Shown here: in pieces, positions 44,653 to 52,674 of the stretch
How positions within the stretch are numbered: the stretch's first letter is position 1
Layout of the letters: every line of letters starts with the position of its first letter
Assembly: GCF_003177035.1 (NCBI RefSeq)
Contig: NZ_CP029488.1
Coordinates: 4,036,501-4,100,500 of the forward strand
Direction of reading: 5' to 3'
Source: Salinisphaera sp. LB1
GTDB lineage: Bacteria > Pseudomonadota > Gammaproteobacteria > Nevskiales > Salinisphaeraceae
DNA: 64,000 bases
Program-made: the position numbers and the translations under genes
The notes under the pieces: generated by a model
The model's database searches: none
The model's input: only the letters and a program-made list of their open reading frames with translations
Told to the model about the DNA's origin: nothing

Positions 44653-45684
44653 CCTGATTACGTCTGTGCCGCAGCCATGGTTCGGCGACGCGTAATAAAA
44701 TACAATCTATTGAATAACTTAGCCTGAGTAGCTATAGCATAGAATCCGAGTCCAGTTTCAAACCGGCCTGTCGCTGCCAGAGTTCCTGGAGCGCTCCGGC
44801 CGGGACCGAAGCCCAGTGTCGCAATGCCTTGTTCGATAAGCGTCGGCCGCAGGGGTGCGCGCGGAATGCAGCAATACGGACAGGCTGCATGCTGAGCCGT
44901 GGTGTCTATCAATGCCATCGCTGTCATCATCAGACGTCGTTGACCGCCGGTACGGTCTTTCACGCCACGAAACTGCCCTTGCGGACATGGTTTCTGGCGA
45001 TTTATCTGCTTACCCAGCGCAAGAGAAGTCTGTCCGCACTACAGCTCTCGCGTGAACTGGGCTTGAGCTATAACACCGCCTGGAAAATCGAGCACAAGAT
45101 CCTGCAGGTGATGCTGGAGCGCAGCGAGGGTGAGAGCTTGTTCGGTCAGATCGAAACCGATGACGCCTATCTCGGCAGTGAGCGTCCGGGCAAACGGGGT
45201 CGCGGGGCCGCTGGCAAGATGACGTTTGTCGCCGCCGTTGCAACGAGTGGCGACGGCCGCCCACTGAAAACGCAGCTGCGCCGGGTCAGCGGGTTCACGC
45301 AAGCCGCCGTCCAACGCTATGCGCACCAAGCGGTTGCCCCGGCCAGTCACATCGTCAGAGCGGCGGCTTGGCGTGTTTCCGGGTATTTGATCAGCCGTTT
45401 TATACGTATGAGCGCATTATCAGCGGTGGTGGCCGCGCCAGCGTTGAGAATCCAGCGTTCAATTGGGTCAATACCGTGCTGGGCAACGTGAAAAATGCCA
45501 TAACCGGTAGTCTGCACGCGATCCACAGCCGGCACGCCCCATGTTATCTCGCTGAGTTCGAGTACCGTTTCAACCGACGATTCAATCTGCTGGCCAGGAT
45601 AGACCGCTTCGCTTATGTTGCAATGCGCACCGCACAGATGCCCTATCAGCTGTTCAAAATGGCTGCGCCTCATACGTAATCAGG
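44653..45684 (+). pseudogene. Frameshifted IS1595-family element (copy 2)
   Basis: Short inverted ends CCTGATTACGT (44653-44663) and ACGTAATCAGG (45674-45684) bracket a broken IS1595 transposase. In order: LSLPEFLERSG near 44775, TEAQCRNALFDKR in another frame, then CHHQTSLTAGTVFHATKLPL, AIYLLTQRKRSLSALQLS, LGLSYNTAWKIEHKILQVML and GQIETDDAYLGSERPG, and after a further shift near 45355 NWVNTVLGNVKNAITGSLHA and EFEYRFNRRFN. At least three frame changes make it inactive. Its right end lies 4 bp from the aceE stop codon. Confidence 0.85.
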
Positions 45685-45688
45685 AAGA

Positions 45689-48379
45689 TTAATGGCTAAT
45701 CGGCTCCGGCTTGTTCTGGTCAATCCCGTATTTGCGGATCGCTTCCCCGACGGTCTTGCGCTCGATCTCGCCCTCGTCGGCCAAAGCCTTGAGCGCGGCC
45801 ACGGTAATCCAGCGCCGGTCGACCTCGAAGAAGTCGCGCAACGCCTCACGCGTATCCGAACGCCCGAAGCCGTCGGTGCCGAGCGTGTGATAGGCCACCG
45901 GCATGAACGGCCGAATCATTTCCGGCAGCCCGCGAACATAGTCGGTCGCGGCCACCGCCGGGCCTCTGGCGTCGGCGAATTTCCGGGCCACGAAACTCTG
46001 CCGGGGATCGGATTCCGGATGCAGCATGTTCCAGCGCTCAACGCTCATACCGTCGCGCTTGAGCTGGGCGAAGCTCGGTACGCTCCAAACGGTGGCACCG
46101 ATGTTGTATTCGCTCTCAAGCATTTCAGCCGCGGCGATGGACTCGCGCAGGATCGTGCCCGAGCCCAACAGATTAACCTGGCGCATGTAGCGCGTGTCGC
46201 CTTCCGAGAACTGATATAAGCCGGCGATAATGTCGTCTTCCACGCCTTCCGGCATAGCCGGCTGCGCGTAGTTCTCGTTCATCATCGTCAGGTAGTAGTA
46301 GACGTCCTGCTGCTCTGCGAACATCTCCACGAGGCCGTGGTGGATGATCACCGCCATCTCGTAGGCGAAGGCCGGGTCATAAGCACGGCAATTGGGCACG
46401 CAGTCAAAAAGTACGTGGGAGTGGCCATCCCCGTGCTGTAGTCCCTCGCCGTTGAGAGTAGTCCGACCGGCCGTGCCGGCGAGCAGAAAACCCCGGGTAC
46501 ACATATCGGCTGCTGCCCAACAGAGATCGCCGACCCGTTGAAAACCAAACATCGAATAGTAGGCAAAGAACGGAATCATCGTCTTGCCATGGTTGTAATA
46601 CGAGGTGCCGGCGGCGATGAAGGACGAGATGGCCCCGGCTTCGGTGATGCCTTCTTCCAGGATCTGACCGTCTTGGGCTTCCTTGTAATAGGCAAGCTGG
46701 TCGGCGTCCTCGGGTGAGAAATGTTGGCCAAACGGCGCGTAGATGCCCATCGATCGGAACATGCCTTCCATGCCGAAGGTGCGCGCCTCATCCGGAATGA
46801 TCGGCACCAGCCGATCCTTCAGATGCTTGTCGCGGGTGAGGATCTGCAAGATGCGCACGAACGCCATCGTGGTGGACATTTCACGATCACCCGAGCCTTG
46901 CAGCAGCTTGCTGAAGGTCGCGAGCGCCGGGATTTCGAGCTGCTCCCAATCTTGGCGACGCTGCGGCAGGTAGCCGCCGAGCTCTTGTCGGCGGGCTTGC
47001 AGGTACTGAATTTCCTCGGAGTCGTCAGCCGGTTTGTAGAGCGGCGCCTCGGCGATCTCGTCGTCGTTGACCGGAATCTCAAAGCGGTCGCGGAACGCCT
47101 TGAGCGCGTCCTCGGCCATCTTCTTCTGTTGATGGGTGATGTTCTGACCCTCGCCGGCCTCGCCCATGCCATAGCCTTTGATCGTCTTGGCCAGAATCAC
47201 GGTGGGTTTGCCGTTATCCATGTTCACCGCACGGTGATAGGCGGCATAGACCTTGTGCGGATCGTGCCCGCCGCGGTTCAAACGCGCGATATCTTCATCG
47301 GACATCGACGCCACTTTTTTCTCGAGTTCCGGATATTTAGCAAAGAAATGCTGGCGCGTGTAGGCGCCGCCATTGGCCTTGAACGCTTGGTATTCGCCGT
47401 CGACAGTCTCGTTCATCAACTGGACCAACGTGCCGTTGGGGTCCTGGGCGAGCAGGCTGTCCCAGAGCGCGCCCCAGATCACCTTGATTACGTTCCAGCC
47501 GGCGCCGCGGAAAGTCCCCTCGAGCTCATTGATGATCTTGCCATCGCCGCGCACCGGCCCATCCAGGCGCTGCAGATTGCAGTTGACCACGAAGATCAAA
47601 TTGTCCAACCCCTCGCGGGCGGCGACACCAATCGCGCCCATGGACTCCGGCTCGTCCATCTCGCCGTCGCCGCAGAAGCACCAGACGTGGCGGCCGCTGG
47701 TGTCGTCGATGCTGCGGTTATGCAGGTAGCGCATAAAGCGTGCTTGATAGATGGCGGTGATCGGACCTATACCCATGGATACGGTCGAGAATTGCCAGTA
47801 ATCTCGCATCAGCCAGGGATGGGGATAACTCGACAGCCCATGGCCCGTGGATTCGGCGCGGAAGTTGTAGAGCTGTTCTTCGGTTAGCCGGCCTTCCAGA
47901 AAGCTGCGGGCATAGAAGCCCGGTGCCGAATGACCCTGGAAATAGACCAGATCCCCGCCGTGGTCTTCGGACGGCGCATGAAAGAAGTGATTGAAGCCGA
48001 CTTCATACAGCGTCGCCGCCGAGGCGTAGCTGGCAATATGCCCGCCCACGCCCTCGTGATGGCGGTTGGCCTGGACGACCATCGCCATGGCGTTCCACCG
48101 CATGAGGGAACGAATCCGCCATTCGATGGCGGGATCGCCCGGTGAACGCGCTTCCCGATGCACCGGTATCGTATTAACGTAGGCGGTAGTGGGCGAATAC
48201 GGGATCTCAGCGCCGCAACGCCGTGACCGCTCGATGAGCATTTCGAGCAGGAAATGAGCCCGCTCTGGGCCCTCGCGTTCGATGACTGCATCCAGGGCGT
48301 CGCGCCATTCCGCGGTTTCCTGATCGTCGACATCTTCTACGTGGCGCTGGCGATTGAATGGAACGACCTTGCTCGACAT
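45689..48379 (-). CDS. aceE: Pyruvate dehydrogenase E1 component, homodimeric type
   Basis: AceE (896 residues; E. coli 887) decarboxylates pyruvate with thiamine diphosphate and reductively acetylates the E2 lipoyl domain. The ThDP motif is CFCGDGEMDEPESMGAIGVA with the downstream NLIFVVNCNLQ. Other family parts are GGHIASYASAATLYEVGFNH, GYGMGEAGEGQN and HGDGHSHVLFDCVPN. A GGAG site precedes the ATG. The gene is complete, but where aceF would normally follow there is the decayed IS1595 element, 4 bp after the stop. Thiamine diphosphate for it depends on ThiL, also encoded here. Confidence 0.97.
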   Translation of the reverse strand: MSSKVVPFNRQRHVEDVDDQETAEWRDALDAVIEREGPERAHFLLEMLIERSRRCGAEIPYSPTTAYVNTIPVHREARSPGDPAIEWRIRSLMRWNAMAMVVQANRHHEGVGGHIASYASAATLYEVGFNHFFHAPSEDHGGDLVYFQGHSAPGFYARSFLEGRLTEEQLYNFRAESTGHGLSSYPHPWLMRDYWQFSTVSMGIGPITAIYQARFMRYLHNRSIDDTSGRHVWCFCGDGEMDEPESMGAIGVAAREGLDNLIFVVNCNLQRLDGPVRGDGKIINELEGTFRGAGWNVIKVIWGALWDSLLAQDPNGTLVQLMNETVDGEYQAFKANGGAYTRQHFFAKYPELEKKVASMSDEDIARLNRGGHDPHKVYAAYHRAVNMDNGKPTVILAKTIKGYGMGEAGEGQNITHQQKKMAEDALKAFRDRFEIPVNDDEIAEAPLYKPADDSEEIQYLQARRQELGGYLPQRRQDWEQLEIPALATFSKLLQGSGDREMSTTMAFVRILQILTRDKHLKDRLVPIIPDEARTFGMEGMFRSMGIYAPFGQHFSPEDADQLAYYKEAQDGQILEEGITEAGAISSFIAAGTSYYNHGKTMIPFFAYYSMFGFQRVGDLCWAAADMCTRGFLLAGTAGRTTLNGEGLQHGDGHSHVLFDCVPNCRAYDPAFAYEMAVIIHHGLVEMFAEQQDVYYYLTMMNENYAQPAMPEGVEDDIIAGLYQFSEGDTRYMRQVNLLGSGTILRESIAAAEMLESEYNIGATVWSVPSFAQLKRDGMSVERWNMLHPESDPRQSFVARKFADARGPAVAATDYVRGLPEMIRPFMPVAYHTLGTDGFGRSDTREALRDFFEVDRRWITVAALKALADEGEIERKTVGEAIRKYGIDQNKPEPISH

Positions 48380-48444
48380 ACCACACTCCTTAGATCAATA
48401 AACCGCGTGAAGGCGTCACCATGCGATACGGCGTGATGACACCC

Positions 48445-48906
48445 CTAACCCATCAAGTCACTGGCGTCCGGTCCGTACCACACGCGACCCGGCATTACCC
48501 AGTCTTGGTCAGGCGGAATCCGGCGGCCGCTCATCCTGTCGATTTGCAATCGCACCAGAGTGGAACGCTCGCCGCCGGGCAGCGGCTCGGGCGAACCCTC
48601 CAATGAGTCGACGTCGACCACCGCCAACCGGCCGTGCACCATGACGCTCCACGCCGAGTGGCGGTCCGCATGGATACCGTCGACTTCAAACGTCGCGGCC
48701 TGCCCTTGGACTGCCGCGTTCTGTTTCGCCCCGGCGCCGGTCCGAAAGACAATGCTGTCTTCATGCAATGCATAGTTGACCGGCAGTATCTCGGGACTCG
48801 GCCCGGCATTGAACGCGAGCCGCCCGATGCCGTGCGATCCGAGCAGCTGGCGACAGGTCGATACATCGAGATTGTCCAGGCGGTCTTGTGAATGCGTTTG
48901 GCTCAT
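48445..48906 (-). CDS. Pyridoxamine 5'-phosphate oxidase-like flavoprotein
   Basis: A 153-residue split-barrel flavin-binding protein of the PNPOx-like/nitroimidazole-resistance group. It has the GRLAFNAGPSPEILPVNYAL strand pair, DSIVFRTGAGAKQNAAVQGQ, a VSVMVHGRLAVV-type strand (here WSVMVHGRLAVVD) and a C-terminal RMSGRRIPPDQDW. The real pyridoxal enzyme's substrate residues are absent, so it is more likely a small FMN or heme/F420-type binder. The ATG at 48906 has GGGAGG upstream; the frame opens at 49014. It follows fdxA on the same strand after 120 bp and may be oxygen-regulated with it. Confidence 0.85.
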   Translation of the reverse strand: MSQTHSQDRLDNLDVSTCRQLLGSHGIGRLAFNAGPSPEILPVNYALHEDSIVFRTGAGAKQNAAVQGQAATFEVDGIHADRHSAWSVMVHGRLAVVDVDSLEGSPEPLPGGERSTLVRLQIDRMSGRRIPPDQDWVMPGRVWYGPDASDLMG

Positions 48907-49028
48907 CTGATGCCTCCCTTTCCAGCACCGACGGCCCGAGGCGACAAGCCCGTTCTGGCGCTGCTTTCTCGCACTTCGTTTGAAGGCTCGACACCGCTCC
49001 GGGCTGCCCGGCACTACCCGAGACCGGA

Positions 49029-49388
49029 CTAGGATTCCGCGGCGGTATCCTCGTCTTCGTGCTCGCTGCGATCCAGATATTCCAATTTGTCCGGTATACC
49101 ATTCCAGTCGTCGGCATCCGGCGGGGGGTCGATCACGCGGTCGATAACCGGCCAGCGCGGTGCCAGTTCCGCGTTGATGGCCAGAAAATGCCGCTGATCC
49201 GCGGGCATATCGTCTTCATCGAAAATAGCGTGTGCCGGACACTCCTCGACGCAGAGCGTGCAGTCAATACATTCCTGGGGATCGATGACCAGAAAGTTCG
49301 GTCCTTCATGGAAACAATCGACCGGACACACTTCCACGCAATCGGTGTATTTGCACTTGATACAGTTGTCGGTCACGACGTGGGTCAC
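49029..49388 (-). CDS. fdxA: Ferredoxin FdxA (7Fe-8S type)
   Basis: A 119-residue soluble electron carrier. The N-terminal Cys pattern [18 protein letters not shown] forms one 3Fe-4S and part of one 4Fe-4S cluster, and [17 protein letters not shown] supplies the rest; the [11 protein letters not shown] linker is typical of Azotobacter-type FdxA. The C-terminal tail ([15 protein letters not shown]) is acidic, as expected for a redox partner. A perfect FNR/ANR box (49447-49460) lies 59-72 bp upstream of the start, so low-oxygen induction is likely. It is divergent from a small unknown gene. Confidence 0.95.
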   Translation of the reverse strand: MTHVVTDNCIKCKYTDCVEVCPVDCFHEGPNFLVIDPQECIDCTLCVEECPAHAIFDEDDMPADQRHFLAINAELAPRWPVIDRVIDPPPDADDWNGIPDKLEYLDRSEHEDEDTAAES

Positions 49389-49446
49389 GATAACGACTCC
49401 GTGCGGGTGGCTCTGATTAGACTATCGCCACTGCGCACGATCCGCC

Positions 49447-49460
49447 TTGATGCACATCAA
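49447..49460. promoter_or_regulatory. FNR/ANR box between fdxA and the small divergent gene
   Basis: TTGATGCACATCAA matches TTGAT-N4-ATCAA perfectly. It is centred about 65 bp upstream of the fdxA start (minus) and about 128 bp upstream of the GTG at 49581 (plus), so fdxA is the more likely target, though it could serve both. Confidence 0.8.
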
Positions 49461-49580
49461 ATAAGTAAATTAGTCATTCGGAGTACCAGTCGAGTCCGGT
49501 CGAGATCGTATCCTGACGACAGCTCACCGCGCCGCAGACATAGAGCCGTGCTTCAAACGCGGTACGAGAAGGAGTCAACC

Positions 49581-49772
49581 GTGAGTGAAGATGAACGCCA
49601 ACCCCTGGCCGAACGGGTACGCGACGCCTGTATCGCGGCGGCGCTGGCCGGCTACGAGGACGCCGCGGTGTCTGGATTGTGCGGCGAAGGCGCGCTAGAG
49701 GTCGCGATCAGCTCGATCCGCGGATTGGCGCTCGGCTGTCTGCTGGACGAACCGAAACCGGCGGCCGAGTGA
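49581..49772 (+). CDS. Conserved 63-aa acidic protein
   Basis: A short gene with a GTG start at 49581, chosen because AAGGAG lies 7 nt upstream. The product is MSEDERQPLAERVRDACIAA, then ALAGYEDAAVSGLCGEGALE and VAISSIRGLALGCLL: a mostly helical acidic protein with a central GYEDAxxSGLCxEGA motif. I believe similar small proteins occur in pseudomonads and relatives without a known role, but that is from memory. The single conserved-looking Cys in GLCGEG is notable. It is divergent from fdxA across the FNR box and ends 7 bp from the convergent DUF488 gene. Confidence 0.75.
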   Translation: MSEDERQPLAERVRDACIAAALAGYEDAAVSGLCGEGALEVAISSIRGLALGCLLDEPKPAAE

Positions 49773-49779
49773 CGGCGCG

Positions 49780-50328
49780 TCATGCCTCCTGCGCCGGATA
49801 GATCAATGCGCCATCAGCGCGGCGCCGTGCCGCGACCGTCATTTGCGCCGGCTCGATACGTCCCTCGCCCATCAGGTGATAGACCGTTTCGCCGTAATGG
49901 ATCAGATGGTCGGCGATGATGCGCCGGTGACAACGCCACCACACCGCTTCCGCACACATGATCACGCAGGGTCGTTGGCGGCCGTTTTCGATCAGGCTGG
50001 CCAGCCCCTGACGAAACGATTCCGACAGAGCGTAGTCTGCGTAGTTCTGGAAACTGTGATTCTGCCAATAACCGTTGACCTCATCATTGACCGTTCGCGA
50101 GCGGCTGCGCAGACCGGCCAGGGCCGGACTATGCGTATACGCGATGCCCAATGGGGCGAGTGTGTCGGCTAATGTATCGCGATTGAACTGCGGATTGACC
50201 CGCGAACGCGGCATGGCGCGCACGTCCACGATCTGCTCGACGCCACCCGCCCGCAGCAGCGCAACCAATTCATCCACCGTGCGCCGCGAGTGGCCGACGG
50301 TGTAAAAAGGGTTTGTCGACGCCAGCAT
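49780..50328 (-). CDS. DUF488-family protein
   Basis: A 182-residue DUF488 protein. The start (NPFYTVGHSRRTVDELVALL) and the motifs VDVRAMPRSRVNPQFNRDTL, YTHSPALAGLR and the Cys-containing CVIMCAEAVWWRCHRRIIAD are diagnostic. The conserved Cys-His-Arg segment suggests an enzyme, but no activity is established. Its start is 3 bp from the stop of the next upstream gene (HVA1-like) on the same strand, so these are co-transcribed with the nitronate monooxygenase. Confidence 0.92.
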   Translation of the reverse strand: MLASTNPFYTVGHSRRTVDELVALLRAGGVEQIVDVRAMPRSRVNPQFNRDTLADTLAPLGIAYTHSPALAGLRSRSRTVNDEVNGYWQNHSFQNYADYALSESFRQGLASLIENGRQRPCVIMCAEAVWWRCHRRIIADHLIHYGETVYHLMGEGRIEPAQMTVAARRRADGALIYPAQEA

Positions 50329-50331
50329 CGC

Positions 50332-50544
50332 TCAATCGATTCGGGTCAACGCGCTTTCCTTGTGGGCCGCGATATGGTCGGTCTTGTCGCTTTTGATTTC
50401 GTACTGCGGCGCGTCCGGTGACGCCCGGCGCGTATGCCCCTTGTAGTCGAAATCCTGTGTATGCGTCTTGATGATAGTGCCGCTGACCCGACCGGCCTCG
50501 GAGTCCCAGCTAACGTGGTCACCAACCTTGAACTTGTGCTCCAT
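50332..50544 (-). CDS. HVA1/TUDOR-domain (DUF2945) small protein
   Basis: A 70-residue protein with the hypervirulence-associated TUDOR fold: KFKVGDHVSWDSEAGRVSGT, IIKTHTQDFDYKGHTRRASP, PQYEIKSDKTDHIAAHKESA. The family is common in bacteria and fungi; its role is unknown. I chose the ATG at 50544 (MEHKFKVGDHV), close to the domain start, rather than 50559. It lies between the nitronate monooxygenase (24 bp) and DUF488 (3 bp) in a compact set. Confidence 0.9.
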   Translation of the reverse strand: MEHKFKVGDHVSWDSEAGRVSGTIIKTHTQDFDYKGHTRRASPDAPQYEIKSDKTDHIAAHKESALTRID

Positions 50545-50568
50545 CGCATTTTTCTCCAAACAGTAACC

Positions 50569-51516
50569 TCATTGTCGATCGGCATGAAGCAAGCTTTCGG
50601 CCTGCGTCACGATACGCTCGACAATGCTCTGCGCCGGCTCGACCGCATCGATCAGATCGACCGCCTCGCCGGCAAACACCACGGCCGTATCGGTATCGCT
50701 CTCAGCCGTGGCCTGACGATAGATCGCCTGCTGGCGGTCCAGGTCCGAATAGAGTGCGGCTTCGCGCCCGTGCCATTGCGCGGCAAAGCGATTGATCGGC
50801 ACACGACCGGTAATATGCTCGGGCCAAGGATAGCCGCGCACGATATCGAATACGCGGGTGCGCAGCGTGGTATCCCCTTGGCTATCGACGATGAAACGCT
50901 TGGCGTTAGCGTGGCCCAACGCTTCCTCGCTGGCGAAAAACCGGGTGCCGATCAGCACGCCCGCGGCGCCCAGCAGGGTTGCTGCCGCCAGTCCGCGTCC
51001 GTCGGCGATGCCGCCGGCAGCGACGACCGGCGTCGGCGTCACGGCATCCACCACCGCCGGCACCAACGTGAATGTGGATCGCGCCCCGCCGTGTCCGCCG
51101 CCTTCGGTGCCCTGGGCGACGATCACGTCGGCACCGGCCGCGGCCGCATCGCGAGCCTGCGCCACAGTCTGCACCTGACAGATGATCTTCGCCCCGGCCT
51201 GGCGTACGGCGGGCAGATACGGCGTGCAGTCGCCAAACGAGAACATCACCGCCGCCGGCTCGTAATCTAGCGCCCGATCAAGCAACGACGGCTCGCGCGC
51301 CAGCGACCAGGTGATAAAGCCCACGCCCACACGCTGACCGCGCGCGTTGTCGAACTCGCGGGCCAGCCAGTCAGCGTCGCCGTAACCGGCGCCGATCAGA
51401 CCGAGACCGCCCGCACGGCTCACCGCAGCGGCCAGCACGCCGCCGGACACGTTACCCATCGGCGCGAGCAGCAGCGGCTGTTCGATACCGAGCATGTCGT
51501 TCAGTACAGTGTGCAT
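50569..51516 (-). CDS. Nitronate monooxygenase
   Basis: A 315-residue FMN-dependent TIM-barrel protein of the NMO/2-nitropropane dioxygenase family, which oxidises toxic nitronates such as propionate-3-nitronate. Family motifs are QPLLLAPMGNVSGGVLAAAV, GGLGLIGAGYGDADWL, VQTVAQARDAAAAGADVIVA, QGTEGGGHGGA for phosphate binding, and VVAAGGIADGRGLAAATLLG plus GTRFFASEEALGH. The length and the GGHGG motif fit a class II enzyme. It leads the NMO-HVA1-DUF488 unit on the minus strand. Confidence 0.92.
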   Translation of the reverse strand: MHTVLNDMLGIEQPLLLAPMGNVSGGVLAAAVSRAGGLGLIGAGYGDADWLAREFDNARGQRVGVGFITWSLAREPSLLDRALDYEPAAVMFSFGDCTPYLPAVRQAGAKIICQVQTVAQARDAAAAGADVIVAQGTEGGGHGGARSTFTLVPAVVDAVTPTPVVAAGGIADGRGLAAATLLGAAGVLIGTRFFASEEALGHANAKRFIVDSQGDTTLRTRVFDIVRGYPWPEHITGRVPINRFAAQWHGREAALYSDLDRQQAIYRQATAESDTDTAVVFAGEAVDLIDAVEPAQSIVERIVTQAESLLHADRQ

Positions 51517-51522
51517 ACGTAG

Positions 51523-51675
51523 TTATTCCACTTGGCCCTCGTTGTCGTACGCCTCGAAGGCCAGTTGCGAATGGGCCAGCGCGCCTGGCGCGAATATCGC
51601 CTTGCTGAAAATTCGCCACGCCTGTTCAAGCTCGGGTGTCAGGTCTTTGCGCTTGTGAGCGGACGTTTGTGACAC
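51523..51675 (-). CDS. Small 50-aa hypothetical protein
   Basis: A short gene not obvious at first sight: GTG start at 51675, stop at 51523, with a GGAG site about 10 nt upstream. It encodes VSQTSAHKRKDLTPELEQAW, then RIFSKAIFAPGALAHSQLAF and EAYDNEGQVE: a compact, helix-rich, soluble protein. The second half (AWRIFSKAIFAPGALxxxxLAFEAYD) looks conserved by design, and codon use fits the neighbours. It ends 7 bp before the nitronate monooxygenase start, so it is probably the first gene of that unit. Function unknown. Confidence 0.6.
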   Translation of the reverse strand: MSQTSAHKRKDLTPELEQAWRIFSKAIFAPGALAHSQLAFEAYDNEGQVE

Positions 51676-51757
51676 GGGATGGTCTCCGCAAGCAAGTGAT
51701 ACGGTGACACCATAGCAGCCTAGATGTCTGGCCCATTAGATGCGGGTAAAGCGCCGG

Positions 51758-51961
51758 ATGCGACAACCGATCGCCGGCTATCACCGGGATGAAGAACAAC
51801 ACTGGGTGGCCGAACTCGCCTGCGGCCATTGCCAGCACGTGCGCCATAACCCGCCGTGGGTGGAACGGCCCTGGGTGACGACCGCGGCGGGACGAGAATC
51901 GATGCTCGGCTTCGAGCTGAATTGCAAAAAGTGCGATCAGGGAGCGCCAAAAGATCTGTAG
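51758..51961 (+). CDS. DUF3565 protein (small zinc-binding-like)
   Basis: A 67-residue protein of the DUF3565 family. The sequence MRQPIAGYHRDEEQHWVAEL, then ACGHCQHVRHNPPWVERPWV and FELNCKKCDQGAP shows the family's conserved CGHxQHVRHxPPW motif and a C-terminal CxxC, suggesting one bound metal. I prefer the ATG at 51758; 51740 is an alternative in the same frame. No ribosome site separates the two. It is divergent from the small 50-aa gene and is followed by an FNR box and an AhpD-like gene. Function is unknown. Confidence 0.88.
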   Translation: MRQPIAGYHRDEEQHWVAELACGHCQHVRHNPPWVERPWVTTAAGRESMLGFELNCKKCDQGAPKDL

Positions 51962-52001
51962 TCCTGCCCATACAAGGTCTTCCTATTCTGCGATACGCGA
52001 C

Positions 52002-52015
52002 TTGATTTGAATCAA
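52002..52015. promoter_or_regulatory. FNR/ANR box upstream of the AhpD-like gene
   Basis: TTGATTTGAATCAA matches TTGAT-N4-ATCAA perfectly. Its centre lies 76 bp upstream of the AhpD-like start codon, a spacing suited to activation. Confidence 0.8.
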
Positions 52016-52084
52016 GGATGCATAAGGCAGGCTTGGGCACAATAGCAACCGTACCGAGATGCCTTGCAGTACCCAGGAGGCCTG

Positions 52085-52540
52085 ATGCCACGCCGATTCG
52101 AATACCATCTACCGCATCCGGGCATCCGGGCGTTACGCGATCTGGAAGCATATATCCATCGCTGCAGTCTGGAGCCGCCGCTGCTGGAACTGGTCAAGAT
52201 GCGCGCCTCGCAAATCAACGGCTGTGCCTTTTGCCTGGATATGCACAGCCAGGATGCCCGCGTGGCCGGCGAGACCGAGCAACGAGTCTATGTGCTCGAC
52301 GCTTGGCGCGAGGCGCCCTTCTACAGCGAGCGCGAGCGGGCCGCGCTCGCCTGGACCGAAGCGGTCACGCGGGTCGCGGATACACACGTTCCCGACGAAA
52401 TCTATGACCACGCGACCCAACACTTCAACGAGCACGAGCTACTCGATCTGACCCTTGCCATCACCGCCATTAATAGCTGGAATCGGCTGGCGATCAGCTC
52501 GCGCATGGAAGCCGGCAGCTATCAGCCTCAGGTGACGTAA
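52085..52540 (+). CDS. AhpD/carboxymuconolactone decarboxylase-like protein
   Basis: A 151-residue alkylhydroperoxidase-like protein. The active-site region [20 protein letters not shown] carries the CxxC-x3-H motif (Cys, Cys, His) that mediates peroxide or thiol chemistry in AhpD. Other parts are [28 protein letters not shown] and [17 protein letters not shown]. It is cytosolic. The ATG at 52085 has a strong AGGAGG site 5 nt upstream; the frame opens at 52064. The upstream FNR box suggests induction at low oxygen. Confidence 0.92.
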   Translation: MPRRFEYHLPHPGIRALRDLEAYIHRCSLEPPLLELVKMRASQINGCAFCLDMHSQDARVAGETEQRVYVLDAWREAPFYSERERAALAWTEAVTRVADTHVPDEIYDHATQHFNEHELLDLTLAITAINSWNRLAISSRMEAGSYQPQVT

Positions 52541-52674
52541 TTCGTGAGAACGCCACGAACCAAGAGTCCGATCGTGCGCGAGGCGCCCACAATCCGGTAG
52601 TTCACCGTTCGGCAAAACCACGATGCCGAAACACCCCTTCATGGCGACCAAATATTTTTGCGACAGGATTTGCT

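Noticed and set aside
34187-45700. Direct repeat of the tRNA-Val 3' end as attL/attR of the island
   Set aside because: I looked for the T-arm and acceptor sequence near the right edge and in the island and did not find a second copy, so integration at this tRNA is not demonstrated.
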